From NCBI GenBank assembly GCA_023614405.1, contig CM042688.1:383395331-383459330 (forward strand): a stretch of DNA of 64,000 bases. The letters are read 5' to 3'. The position numbers were made by a program, and so were the translations under genes. This document shows, piece after piece, positions 49,301 through 61,629 of the stretch (position 1 is the stretch's first letter; the number at the start of each line of letters is the position of its first letter). This DNA is from Avena insularis (taxonomy: Eukaryota > Streptophyta > Magnoliopsida > Poales > Poaceae). The notes below the pieces were generated by a model. The model was not told the origin of the DNA, ran no database searches, and saw only the letters and a list, made by a program, of their open reading frames with translations.

Positions 49301-51084
49301 TTGGCCCTTGTTTGTTTGGTTCTTCTTCGAATAGACGCGAAAGGTGGATATACCAAGAGAACCAGAGCACTACCCAGATCCATCCCTTGCTTCAACTGAG
49401 CTGTGCAAGCACTACCACATGCTTGCATACATATAGTACCTATTGCCTCTATCTTATTCTTGCATCATTGAGTCGTGATTGCATTAAATTGAATCCCAAG
49501 TATTGCATAGCCTTTACTTTTAAACCCCACCGAAGCTTGTTCCTCCATCCCATGAGCCATTACTACAGGAGTTGTTTGAGCCATGCAGTCGAGAACAAAG
49601 CATGTGTAGGGTATGTGAGTGTCTGATGGATAACGAGGTACCTATACAACTTAACTAGAGTAGTAATGGGATAACTAATGAAAGTGGCATCGGTGAGCCA
49701 TATTTGCTATTTGGTTTTTCAGGCTCACTTGTGTCCCTTAGGACCCCGAGTACTTGATTCCTGTTCCTTGAATATTCGCGCTATCCACATCCGGGAGGCT
49801 TATGAACCCCCCTGAGCCAGAGCTTGATTCATTCTTATTTCTTGGGGCCACAAACTAGTTTGAGGTTTTATTTACTATCATGTACTTATGCCATGCTTTA
49901 CTACTTTATTTAAATTGTTTGAGGTACTGCACACTGTACTGTTTAGGATTGCGGAGTGTTTTCATGGTGTCGACAAGCCCAGTCACATTTTCGGGTTCCC
50001 AGTCGTTCACAGCCATTGGCGCAAACCTTGAGTCTGTCTTGGAGTCAGCTAACTCGCTATGGTAGCTTAATGGGTGGCCTCAAATATTTCGAATCTGTGA
50101 TCGCTTTGTCGGATCGCCGTTGGTTTTGATTTGGTTTTTCCGAGGTTGATCGAGTGTGTGTGTTATTTGTGCACCCTAGGTAAAACTTTCTGAAAGCCGT
50201 GTCCGCTGTTATGGACGACTTGGAGCACAGTTTCTCGATCATAGACAAGCATAACTAAAGTACCGCTTTTAATTTGACTAGACTAGGTACCTGACTAGTA
50301 AATAGTACAACACTCATGGAATGGATAATAAAACTGCCAACGGATGGGGTTGTTCGCTTCCTCATCGTGAAGCGAGGAGGAGGATGGATCTGTTAAGATT
50401 ACCATTATAACTTGTTATTAATTCTGCACATCCGCTCTATCTCGGTTAGGCGGATGGTTAGCGAAGTTTCAGAGAATTGTTAGGGTTTATCTTTTGCTTC
50501 AATTGCGCCACCCTGTTGTGTCCCTTTAGCGGCATAAAGACTTGCCGAAAATTTCTAGGGTCTCACACGATAAATTGTTGGTTCGATGAGTGTACTCGCA
50601 AGATGGATACTGGGTGGAAGAGATGGATGATGTGGGCAACAATCATTCGTGTAGAGATTCCGGGAACGGGATCCGTGAGATCTGGGCGGATCTGCTTATT
50701 TATGGGGCATCTTATGCCGATTTGCTTCTTATCCGCATTTCGGATTTTGTCTTCCGCTTCTCCCGATACTGCTGATTGATGTATGAGGAGATATCCTAAA
50801 CTATTATATCTATCTAGGATATTTGGATCTTGCCGTATGCTATATATTTCCTTTCTTTTTAGATGGAATGGCTCGATGTACTGTTGTATGGTGGCTTGCA
50901 TACATACTCATTTGTGTATGTAGTTGATCCTTCGCCGACACGCCTGCTCTTGTCCCGATGTTTGAAATGGTTGGGACGGCGAAAGGTCTACCTGTGGAGT
51001 GGCATTTGGGCCCCACCGCATTATTTCAACCATTTCTGTTCATCTAGGCTTGTAACTAGGAGCGAATTCACCGAGGTAGTTACA
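46366..51084 (+). mobile_element. E4 5' LTR
   Basis: Starts TGTAGCATCCC and ends GGTAGTTACA. A pyrimidine-rich, GC-rich zone at about 47500-48750 contains telomere-like CCTAACCCTAACCC by composition. Open frames there (for example 47907-48473 plus, 47976-48533 minus) are not preserved in the 3' LTR. The rest is AT-rich with nothing else recognised. Confidence 0.95.
46369..46399 (+). other. Hairpin at the E4 LTR 5' end
   Basis: Nested arms AGCAT and AATTGT pair with ACAATT and ATGCT, separated by 3-nt CCC/GCA internal loops and a CTA apex. An identical copy lies at 54121-54151. It begins 3 nt from the LTR end, so it could influence integrase end recognition; that role is inferred. Confidence 0.7.
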
Positions 51085-51086
51085 AT

Positions 51087-51098
51087 TGGTATCGAGCC
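51087..51098 (+). other. Primer binding site of E4
   Basis: TGGTATCGAGCC, the initiator-Met site with one base (A of CAG) missing. It lies two bases after the LTR end. Confidence 0.8.
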
Positions 51099-52289
51099 AT
51101 CCCGCTTCTTCGTGGTCTCAGCCAAATGGTCGTTGTCTGTCTAGCAAATATTTTGGTAGTTATGTATACTAGGGAAAACAAAACGTGAGAGTAGGACTGC
51201 TTCCATTTTTCTTCTTACCCAACCACCACCCTTTTCTGGTAAGGAAGTGTAACGTTTTCGATCCTCTTCTTAAAATTCAAACTAGGATTCACGTGTTCGG
51301 CTCAGAGTACCACAGAAAGTGTGTGTGTGTGTAATTCCTTGTCTATCTGTTGCATCCAACATGTTATCTTTATCTGCCTTTTGATTATCAACTGTTGGTA
51401 CATTCCATACCGACAGGCTTTTGCCAAACCGGCGCGATCTATCCGACTCCTTGTTAACCGGTGCCATCTTCTTAAGGGTGTTCTTCCTTCCAGAACTCCA
51501 CATTCGTGAAATCATCGCTGCTATTCTCTATCCGATAAGCGATTTTATGATCTATTGGTATTTTAATGCCGAAAAATGCGGAAATTTTTCTTTGACATTC
51601 AGGTTTCCACACCTTCAAGTCGTGTGAAACATTATCTACCTTCCTTTTATCAGCATGTCCATGCTAACTCATTCTTTTGTCACCGCGCTTAATCTCGGAG
51701 TTTGTTTCACCTCCTTTCTCTTGGGCTAGTTACATAACATGTGTCGATCCGATGGGTGAATGTAATTTGGCTCGCATAGCTATATTCCACTCATGATAAG
51801 TGTCGATTGAATATGGAAAATGCTATCAACCGTCACCATCCGGAGGATAAGGTTATCTCCCGTGATTTTGAGTACACCGTGATCATATCTATGCATAATC
51901 AAGTATCTTTGGCAATCCGAGTTTCTCAAAGCATCGCGGTCTATCATCTGTCCATCATGCTGCACATCTTTTTGAACCCCATATCTGCAAAATTCTCTTG
52001 GAGACGAGGGAATTGCATCTTTTCGTCTCTGATAGCTTTGCTTAAGGTTTGATCTATCATCTTTTCTCTATCCAAGATCTCTTTATCTTTGTAACCGGCG
52101 ATCCAATCGACAATGTGAACCAGGCGGCATCTCTTTTCTTCCGAAGGCCTAGGTAATCTATTCGTCCAGTGCGTCTTCTTCAACATGAACCCGTGCTCTT
52201 AACGTTGATCTTTCAAAGAGCGTTGAGCTCAGAAAGTGTTTCGAGCATTTGTTCGTTTCTCCCGCCTCTTGAACTTGATATTCTGGGAA

Positions 52290-52450
52290 TATCTTGTTAA
52301 TCCTTGGTGGTATATGTTGATAATATGCTTGCCTATTCCATATCAAGGGAAGGACAGGGAAGATCATCTGTGTCTCTTTCTCTCAAGCTTCGTGAGCACT
52401 GCCTGTGTGCAAAGTCTCAAAGCGAGAATTCTGACTTTTTGAAGTCACCT
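52290..52450 (+). pseudogene. E4 pol remnant: reverse transcriptase catalytic region
   Basis: A plus-strand frame from 52304 reads VVYVDNMLAYSIS and, 14 residues later, LREHCLCAKSQSE. It aligns without gaps to the RT box of E2 ([15 protein letters not shown] and [14 protein letters not shown]). The catalytic D-D pair has become D-N. Flanks do not align, so only about 50 codons of RT can be identified. It shows that E4 descends from a pol-bearing gypsy ancestor. It is non-functional. Confidence 0.75.
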
Positions 52451-54104
52451 ATCTCGACCACGTCCTTCTGCTATATACATTGCCTCAATTCTGGAATTAG
52501 CAAGTCCATTGTTAATTCCATCCTCCATCTTCAACCAATCCGGAGTTGTTCCTTGTTGGCAAGTTATCATCGCTGCTCCGCTTAAAGTTTTTCCTCAAGA
52601 CTGCTAAATCTCTCTCAATCATTCAAGGAGAACATGGAGTTCTTTCACCTCTATCTCGTTAAGTAATCCCTTGAAACCCTCTCGCTCTATCGTCTATGCT
52701 CAATCCACCGGAGGCCATGAAGACCTTCCAGATCTTGTTTTCCTTCTGTTCAAGTTGGTGCTATCTTTTCTATAGCTGTTGAATCTTGCAGTTCTCCTCC
52801 GTAATCTTCCGTCATATCTTTCCGGTGGCTTGGTACTTCAGACATGACGACAACATCATCATCTTTATCTATCTGCGAACCCGGCAAATCATTGGCATCA
52901 ATCTTTGTTTCCTTACGGAGTTCCATGAGCTCTTCTTGTCAATACCTTCAGTCTGTTTCGGTAGTTGGATTGCATGGTTTTCTTATTCATGTGCGGAGTA
53001 ATGCTTTGAGTGCGGGATGGAGTAGCTACCATACCACTACTCTTATCATTCGCTCTTGTACATTGAATTGGTGAATTAATGTGATTCCACTCATTCCACG
53101 GAAGTTAGAAGTGGCCTTTATCCCTCGATACTTTTACTTCCGTCTTTGTTTTTCCGGAGTGCTCTCTCGAAGAAAATAATCAATAATCTCTTGTGGTGAT
53201 CTCACCCATTCTACACGGAGCAAAATCTTCAATTATCTGGTGGAAACAAACTCAAACTCTGTTATACCCTCATCTTTCTACCGATGCTCGACATCCCCAA
53301 ACAAGATGAAAGGAAACTATCTCTCTCTTTCTCTCATCAAATATTTTTCTGTGGTAAAGCCAATTATGGTTGGTGCCATCAGCCGCAAATCTATTGCGTT
53401 AGCCTCAAGGCTAAAGGAAGCAATAAGTATCTCTACAATAAACTCCAGATCCTCCATGCTCTTTGCTTCTCGGGATTCCACCATGATCTGGCTTCACATC
53501 CGTCTCTGGAAGTTATATTCGCGCACCTCAATTGCGTGTTCCTTTGGGTCTTACCGGCGCACGAAGAATCTAATCCGACGATGTCTAACTAAATCTTTCT
53601 GTTGATATCAAGGGACTCTATTGTTTGAAGGCAATATTGTTTCCGAACTTCGTTTCTTAAATCCGAGAGAAGATACGATGCTATTGTCATAGCGGTTCAA
53701 AACCTCTCCAGTCTAGCTCTTTTTCTTCCGGCGACACAAAGATTCATCCTCTCTAGTATCGGTAAATCTTTAATCTTAATGATGTGTCTTTCTTTATCCA
53801 TGATACATCATCTTGTCTTTTCTTTCACAAGTGGTTCTATTCTTTTATCATGTTTCTTGCAAAAACCGGAGCTATGTTCATCCTATCCTTCTGTCTCACG
53901 ACAATCCTTCAACTCTTCTAACCCGTTGTTTCTCAAGCAAAACGCAAGACTCGCAACAAGTCTAGCAAGTTTTGCAAGGTGTAGTGGTCGCACCATTCAG
54001 TTCTTCATCATCTTGGGGACGCAAGGATCACCTTCGTTCCGAACACCCGCCTCTCCTCGTGTTGTTTTCTTTTTCCTAGGAATCTTGGGGCGAGATTCTT
54101 GTTT

Positions 54105-54116
54105 AGTGGGGGAGAG
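54105..54116 (+). other. Polypurine tract of E4
   Basis: AGTGGGGGAGAG immediately before the 3' LTR, apart from one T. Confidence 0.85.
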
Positions 54117-54117
54117 T

Positions 54118-57100
54118 TGTAGCATCCCAATTGTCTAACAATTGCAATGCTACTAGCCTAGTCTATATAGATGCTACTTCATATATATAATTGTTGCATC
54201 ATCATTATATCATGCTCATGTCATCAGGCCACCTTGCATTTGAGCATCATATAAAACCCCTTTTTGTTTGGTTCTTATCTCATATGCATTGTTAATTGTA
54301 TTTGCCTCTTGATATTGTATTTGGTTATTGATATATTGTTGCAATGCCCAAGTTGAGTTGGGGGCATATCTCTTATTAACTCCACCACCTTTCTTTCACC
54401 ACCTTATAATTCCACCATCCAACTAAATATGGGCTTGGCACTTATTGGTTTTACCTCTAGCTCATGTGGGTTGGGATGGATCCAATTCTTTTCCACATGC
54501 TCTCATCTTAGCATCATGTTGTTTTCACATCAGTGATATATGAGAGCCACATGGCCACCTTTGCATGCCTTGTGAGTGGAACCCTTTTCCCTAGCTTCCA
54601 TATGGACTATCATGGAATTATGCTCATGTTGGAATATTTTGGGGCTATACATCTAGTGGCACATACACACTAGCAAGTCCCATTTCTATTCAAACATGGT
54701 CATCTCCATCTATTCCACATGGGGCATCCTTTTTAATTCTTTTTGCTTGGCTTTTATTCCAATTTTGGGAATGCATAATAATCATGCCATGTAATAATAT
54801 TGTTTTCACAAGAAACTACATGGCAATAAATATTTTGCATGGGCCATGCAAGTACCACCTTTTGCTTGCCCTTTGGTTTTTATCTAAATCTTGAGTGGAT
54901 CATCATCTCTCTCTATCTCTATCCTTTCTTTTGGCTTGATCTAAGTTGATCTAGCTTAAAACCTATCATCACATCCCTCTCTTTTCCTTGTCTAGATCTT
55001 GTGGGTGCTTGAGCTTGTCTTAACCATGCTTGATGTAGTCACAAGGAATCACCCTATCCATCTCTCTCTCTTTTTCCACATGTTCTTGCTTGATCTAAGC
55101 TTGAAGCATGCAAGCTCCTAAAAAGCCTAAGTCATCACCCTATCCTCTATCTAAATCCCACCCTAATCATCTACATGCCCCTTCTTTGCATGGTCATGTG
55201 GATCATGTCTAAGATCATCACCATAACCCTCTCTAATCATCTATCCTAGATCCTCCCCCCTCTCTCTCGGCCTCCCCCCTCTCTTCCATCTATGTCGAGC
55301 CTCTGTGGGACCCACCTGGCTACCCTCTCCCTCTCTCCCTGGCCCCACCTAGCTGCCACCCCACCCCAAACCCTAGCTACACCCGAGCCAAACCTAACCC
55401 TAACCCGACCCTAGCACCTAGCCGAGCCACCCCCCCTCTCTCTCAGCTCTCTCTCTGCAGGGGGGCCCCTCCACCGAGCCTACCACCTCTCTGCCCTCCC
55501 CCTTCCCTTTCTTTGGCTTCAAGACAAGAAGAGGAAAGAAAAAGAAAGCCACCCGATCACCTCCTCCTCTCTTTTGCAAACCACCACCACCCCATGTGCC
55601 CTCCCCTCTCTCCCTTATCACCTAAACCACCCCAGGAACCCCAGGGCAAGATTTGGACGCCAGGCTCCCCGCCTTCCTCCCACCTTCCCCAGAGCAGCCA
55701 TGGCCTCCCATGCCGAACCCCAAACCCTAGACATCTACCTCCTGCTCGCTGGCCTGAAGCTTTCAAGGCGATCAAGGAGGCTTCGTCTACTTCTCCTACA
55801 TCGCCCTGCACCGGCCACACCTCGCCGGAGTCCGCCGAAGCTCCCCGGGCACGCCGCGGCCACCGGAGCAGACGCCCGCGGGACCTCTGCCTCGACTCCG
55901 ATCCGCTCCACCTCCGGCCCTGGGACCACACCGACGAGCTCCCGGTGAGCCTCTCAACCCCTTGACATGCCCGTTCTCCTCCTACCGCCCAGACGCCAGA
56001 CACCTGCCGAGCGCTTCCTGCGTATCGCCGTGACGTCTGCCGAGTCTGCAGGCTGATCACAGCGATCGACCGCCTGTTCGCCTCGCCTACAGAATACCTG
56101 CCCGTAGTCGCCTCCTCGACGAAACTTGTAGCCCCACGCCCCTCGTGCCTTTTCGCTTTTTGCGGCGTGGCGAGATCCGCTGCTGTCGTCGCCATCGCCG
56201 ATCAAACTCCGCCGTTCCTCTATTTTTCTCGCAGACGACGCTAGAGTCGGTCCGGCGACTGACAAGCGGAAAGGCCCTCCCTTTTTCCTCGCTTAAACTC
56301 ATGCCCTCAAGGCCCCACTCGCCAGCCGCTCCTGCTTGCTGAAAACCCCGAAAACCAGACCATCACGGACCAACCCTCCTCACTGGGATCGCCACGTGTC
56401 CAAAGACATGTTGGTCAGTGCGCTGTGGCCTCTGGGACCCACATTGCCATTGTGCCGGTAGCAACAGCGGTGACAAAGCTTTTCTCACAGCCATGAGGTC
56501 ACCGGCCCCAATGCGTTCAGGACTATGGCTAGACTGGCTGAGTAACAAAAGTATTTCAGAATTGCTTAAATTCAAACTTTTTCAAAATTATTTTAAATTC
56601 AAATTTATTTCTGTTTTAAATAACTCTTGGAATATAATCCCAAATAATACAAATAATATATGTTTTCAAACCAGAAAAATGTGAGGAATTCAAATATGAC
56701 CTTTAAAATATATTTTGGACACTTTATTTTCCAAGTTAATTAAAATTACAATAAAATGCCCTTTTCCTTATTTAATTAATAACTTTTGTTTTATAAGTCC
56801 AAATTTAACAAATGATATGTCTAAAATGATTAGCTCGACGAGACCTTTCTGTTTATGCATTCCATGGTTTGATTTGAAGCATGCATCATATAAATATAAA
56901 GTGAACAGCAACTAAAATGAGAATAAAATGTGGGCAAAACTCAATAAAATGGTTTCTTCTTGTATTCCACACCTCACCCATGCCATGCTACTTTATTGCC
57001 ATGCAAATTGTGCATCATTCATCATGGCATGATTGTTTGCTTGTCGCACTTATTCATATGCTTGTGCACTTTATTTATGTTGGCCCTTGTTTGTTTGGTT

Positions 57101-58870
57101 CTTCTTCGAATAGACACGAAAGGTGGATATACCAAGAGAACCAGAGCACTACCCAGATCCATCCCTTGCTTCAATCGAGCTGTGCAAGCACTACCACATG
57201 CTTGCATACATATAGTACCTATTGCCTCTATCTTATTCTTGCATCATTGAGTCGCGATTGCATTAAATTGAATCCCAAGTATTGCATAGCCTTTACTTTT
57301 AAACCCCACCGAAGCTTGTTCCTCCATCCCATGAGCCATTACTACAGGAGTTGTTTGAGCCATGCGAGTCGTAGAACAGCATGTGTAGGGTATGTGAGTG
57401 TCTGATGGCTAACGAGGTACCTATACAACTTAACTGGAGTAGTAATGGGATAACTAATGAAAGTGGCATCGGTGAGCCATATTTGCTATTTGGTTTTTCA
57501 GGCTCACTTGTGTCCCGTAGGACCCCGAGTACTTGATTCCTGGTCCTTGAATATTCGCTATCCACATCCGGGAGGCTTATGAACCCCCGAGCCGAGAGCT
57601 TGATTCATTCTTATTTCTTGGGGCCACAAACTAGTTTGAGGTTTTATTTACTATCCTGTACTTATGCCATGCTTTATCGCTTTATTTAAATTGTGCGAGG
57701 TATAATCGCATCATGTTAGGATTATGGAGTGTTTTTGCGGTGTCGACAAGACCACCACATTTTCGTTCCCAATGTTTCAGCTACCATTGGCGCAAAACCT
57801 TGAGTCCGTCTCGAGTCACTAACTCCGCTATGGTAGCTTAATGGGGTGGCCTCAAATATTTCTGAACTCGTGATCGCTTTGTCATGACCGCCTCGTTGGT
57901 TTTGATTTGGTTTTTCCGAGGTTGATCGAGTGTGTGTTATTTGTGCACCCTGCAGGTAAAACTTTCTGAAAGCCGTGTCCGCGGTTATGGACGAATTGGA
58001 GCACAGTTTCTCGATCATAGACAAGCATAACTAAAGTACCGCTTTTAATTTGACTAGACTAGGTACCTGACTAGTAAATAGTACAACACTCATGGAATGG
58101 ATAATAAACCGCCAATGGATGGGGGTTGTTCGCTTCCTCGCTTGTAAGAGGAGGAGGATGGATCTGTTAAGATTACCATTATAACTGTTATTAATTCCGG
58201 ACATCCGCTCATCTCTGGTTAGGCGGATGGTTAGCGAGTTTCTGTAGAATTGTTAGGGTTTATCTTTTGCTTCAATTGCGTCACCCCAGGTTGTGTCCCC
58301 TTTAGCGGCATAAAGACTTGCTGAGTACCCCTAGGGTCTCACACGATAAATTGTTGGTTCAGATGAGCAGGTACCCTCGCAAGATGTATATTGGGTGGAA
58401 GAGACGGAAGATGTGGGCAACGATCATTCGGTGTAGAGATTCCGGGAACGGGGATCCGTGAGATCTGTGGGCGGGATCTGCTTATTTATGGGGCATCTTA
58501 TGCCGATTTCCTTCTTATCCGTACTCGGATTTTGTCTTCCGCTCCTTGATACTGTTGATTGATGTATGAGGAGATATCCTAAACTATTATATCTATCTAG
58601 GATATTTGGATCTTGCCGTATGCTATTTATATTTCCTTTCTTTTTAGATGGAATGGCTCGATGTACTTGTATGGTGGCTTGCATACATACTCATTTGTGT
58701 ATGTAGTTGATCCCTTCGCCGACACGCCTGCTCTTGTCCCAATGTTTGGAAATGGTTGGGACGGCCGAAAGGTCTACCTGTGAGTGGCATTTGGGCCCCA
58801 CCGTACTATTTCAACCATTTCTGTTCATCCAGGCTTGTAACTAGGAGCGTAATTCACCGAGGTAGTTACA
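54118..58870 (+). mobile_element. E4 3' LTR
   Basis: Collinear with 46366-51084. The AT-rich first 1.1 kb differs by only a few bases, while 55740-56560 and 57690-58560 show many short indels against the 5' copy, often at CAG/CTG sites. The terminal hairpin is repeated at 54121-54151. No supported gene. Confidence 0.95.
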
Positions 58871-61629
58871 TGTTCTTTTCATAAACCACATGGATCCATA
58901 AGAGTCATTGCATGTGTGTTCTTTTCATAGAGCACAACTAGAGTCATTGCTTGTGTGTTCTTTTCATAAACCACAACTAGAGTTCATTACATGTGTGTTC
59001 TTTTCATAAATCACATGGATCCACTAGAGTTCATTGCATGTGTGTTCTTTTCATAAACCACATCTAGAGTCATAGTAGGAGTGTTCTTTTCATAAATCAC
59101 AAGTAGAGTTCATTCCATGTGTGTTCTTTTCATAAACCACATGGATCCACCAGAGTCATTGTATGTGTGTTGTTTTCATAAACCACAACTAGAGTCATAG
59201 TAGGAGTGTTCTTTGCATAAATCACAACTAGAGTAAATTCCATGTGTGTTCTTTTCATAAACCACATGGATCCACCAGAGTCATTGCATGTGTTTTGTTT
59301 TCATAAACCACAACTATAGTCATTGCATGTGTGTTCTTTTCATAAACGACAACTAGAGTCATTGCATGTGTGTTGTTTTCACAAACCACATGGATCCACC
59401 AGTGTCATTACATGTGTGTTCTTTTCATAAATCACATGGATCCACCAGAGTCATTGCATGTGTGTTCTTTTCATAAACCACATGGATCCACCAGAGTCAT
59501 TGCATGTGTGTTCTTTTCATAAACCACATGGATCCACCAGAGTCATTGCATGTGTGTTATTTTCATAAAACACATGGATCCACCAGAGTCATTGCATGTG
59601 TGTTCTTTTCATAAACAACAACTAGAGTCATTGCATGTGTGTTCTTTTCATAAACCACAACTAGAGTCATTGCATATGTATTCTTTTCATAAACCACAAC
59701 TAGAGTCCATTACATGTCTGTTCTTTTCAAAAACCACATGGATCCAATAGAGTTCATTGCATGTATGTTCTTGTCATAAACCACATGGAGCCACTAGATT
59801 TCATTGCATGTGTGTTCTTTTCAAAAACCACATCTAGAGTCATTGCATGTGTGTTCTTTTCATAAACCACAACTTGAGTTCATTGCATGTGTGTTCTTTT
59901 CATAAACCACATGGACCACCAGAGTCATTGCATGTGTGTTCTTTTCATAAACCACATGGATCCAGCAGAGTCATTGCATGTGTGTTCTTTTCATAAACCA
60001 CAACTAGAGTCATTGCATGTGTGTTCTTTTTATAAAGCACAACTAGAGTCATTGCTTGTGTGTTCTTTTCATAAACCACAACTAGAGATCATTACATGTG
60101 TGTTCTTTTCATAAATCACATGGATCCACTAGAGTTCATTGCATGTGTGTTCTTTTCATAAACCACATCTAGAGTCATAGTAGGAGTGTTCTTTTCATAA
60201 ATCACAACTAGAGTTCATTCCATGTGTGTTCTTTTCATAAACCACATGTAGAGTCATAGTAGGAGTGTTCTTTTCATAAATCACAACTAGAGTTCATTCA
60301 ATGTGTGTTCTTTTCATAAACCACATGGATCCAAAAGAGTCATTGCATGTGTGTTGTTTTCATAAACCACAGCTAGAGTCATAGTAGGAGTGTTCTTTTC
60401 ATAAATCACAACTAGAGTTCATTCCATGTGTGTTCTTTTCATAAACCACATGGATCCACCAGAGTCATTGCATGTGTGTTGTTTTCATAAACCACAACTA
60501 TAGTCATTGCATGTGTGTTGTTTTCATAAACACAACTAGAGTCATTGCATGTGTGTTGTTTTCATAAACCACATGGATCCACCAATGTCATTGCATGTTT
60601 GTTCTTTTCATAAACCCCATGGATCCACCAGAGTCATTTCATGTGTGTTCTTTTCATAATCCAAATGGATCCACCAGAGTCATTGCATGCGTGTTCTTTT
60701 CATAAACCACATGGATCCACTAGAGTCATTGCGTGTGTGTTATTTTCATAAATAATAACTAGAGTCACTGCATGTGTGTTCTTTTCATAAACCACATGGA
60801 TCCACTAGAATTCATTGCATGTGTTTTCTTTTCAAAAACCAGATCTAGAGTCATTGCATGTGTGTTCTTTTCATAAACCACAACTAGAGTCATTGCATGT
60901 TTGTTCTTTTCATAAACCACAACTAGAGTCCATTACATGTGTTATTTTCATAAACCACAACTAGAGTCCATTACATGTGTGTTCTTTTCATAAACCACAT
61001 GGATCCACTAGAGATTGTTGCATGTGTGTTCTTTTCATAAACCACATGAATCCACCAGAGTCATTGCACGTGTGTTCTTTTCATAAACCACATGGATCCA
61101 GAAGAGTCATTGCATGTGTTTTTTCATAAACCACAACTAGAGTCATTGCATGTGTGTTCTTTTTATAAAGCACAACTAGAGTCATTGCTTGTGTGTTCTT
61201 TTCATAAACCACAACTAGAGTTCATTACATGTGTGTTCTTTTCATAAATCACATGGATCCACTAGAGTTCATTGCATGTGTGTTCTTTTCATAAACCACA
61301 TGGATCCACCAGTGTCATTGCATGTGTGTTCTTTTCATAAACCACATGGATCCACCAGAGTCATTGCATGTGGGTTCTTTTCATAAACCACATGGATCCA
61401 CTAGAGTCATTGCATGTGTGTTCTTTTCATAAACCACATGGATCCACTAGAGTCGTTGCATGTGTGTTATTTTCATAAACCACAACTAGAGTCACTGCAT
61501 GTGTGTTGTTTTCATAAACCACATGGATCCACTAGAATTCATTGCATGTGTTTTCTTTTCAAAAACCAGATCTAGAGTCATTGCAAGTGTGTTCTTTTCA
61601 TAAACCACAACTAGAGTACATTGAATATG
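58871..61629. repeat. Higher-order satellite unit, copy 1 (2759 bp)
   Basis: Starts right after E4 and repeats at 61630 with an offset of 2759 bp. The end of the preceding unit (ACTAGAGTACATTGAATATG) is seen both before E4 at 46341-46360 and at 61610-61629, so E4 interrupted a unit boundary region of a pre-existing repeat series. Confidence 0.9.

Larger units (their letters stand above)
51085..54117 (+). mobile_element. E4 internal region, decayed
   Basis: A pyrimidine-rich interior with no long open frame and only one recognisable pol relic (52290-52450). Open stretches such as 53240-53605 and 53779-54138 match no domain I know. The end CTTGGGGCGAGATTCTTG, then the polypurine tract, resembles the pol end of E2 and E3. 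Confidence 0.8.
46366..58870 (+). mobile_element. E4: long-LTR gypsy-type retrotransposon with decayed interior
   Basis: A 12.5-kb element with LTRs 46366-51084 (4719 bp) and 54118-58870 (4753 bp), TG...CA ends and TGTTC duplication in the satellite. Primer site and polypurine tract are of the same type as E2 and E3. The 3-kb interior retains a reverse-transcriptase scrap but no complete domain. The LTRs are about 99% alike in the first 1.1 kb by eye, so insertion was recent although the interior is decayed. It must have been moved by another element's proteins. Confidence 0.95.
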
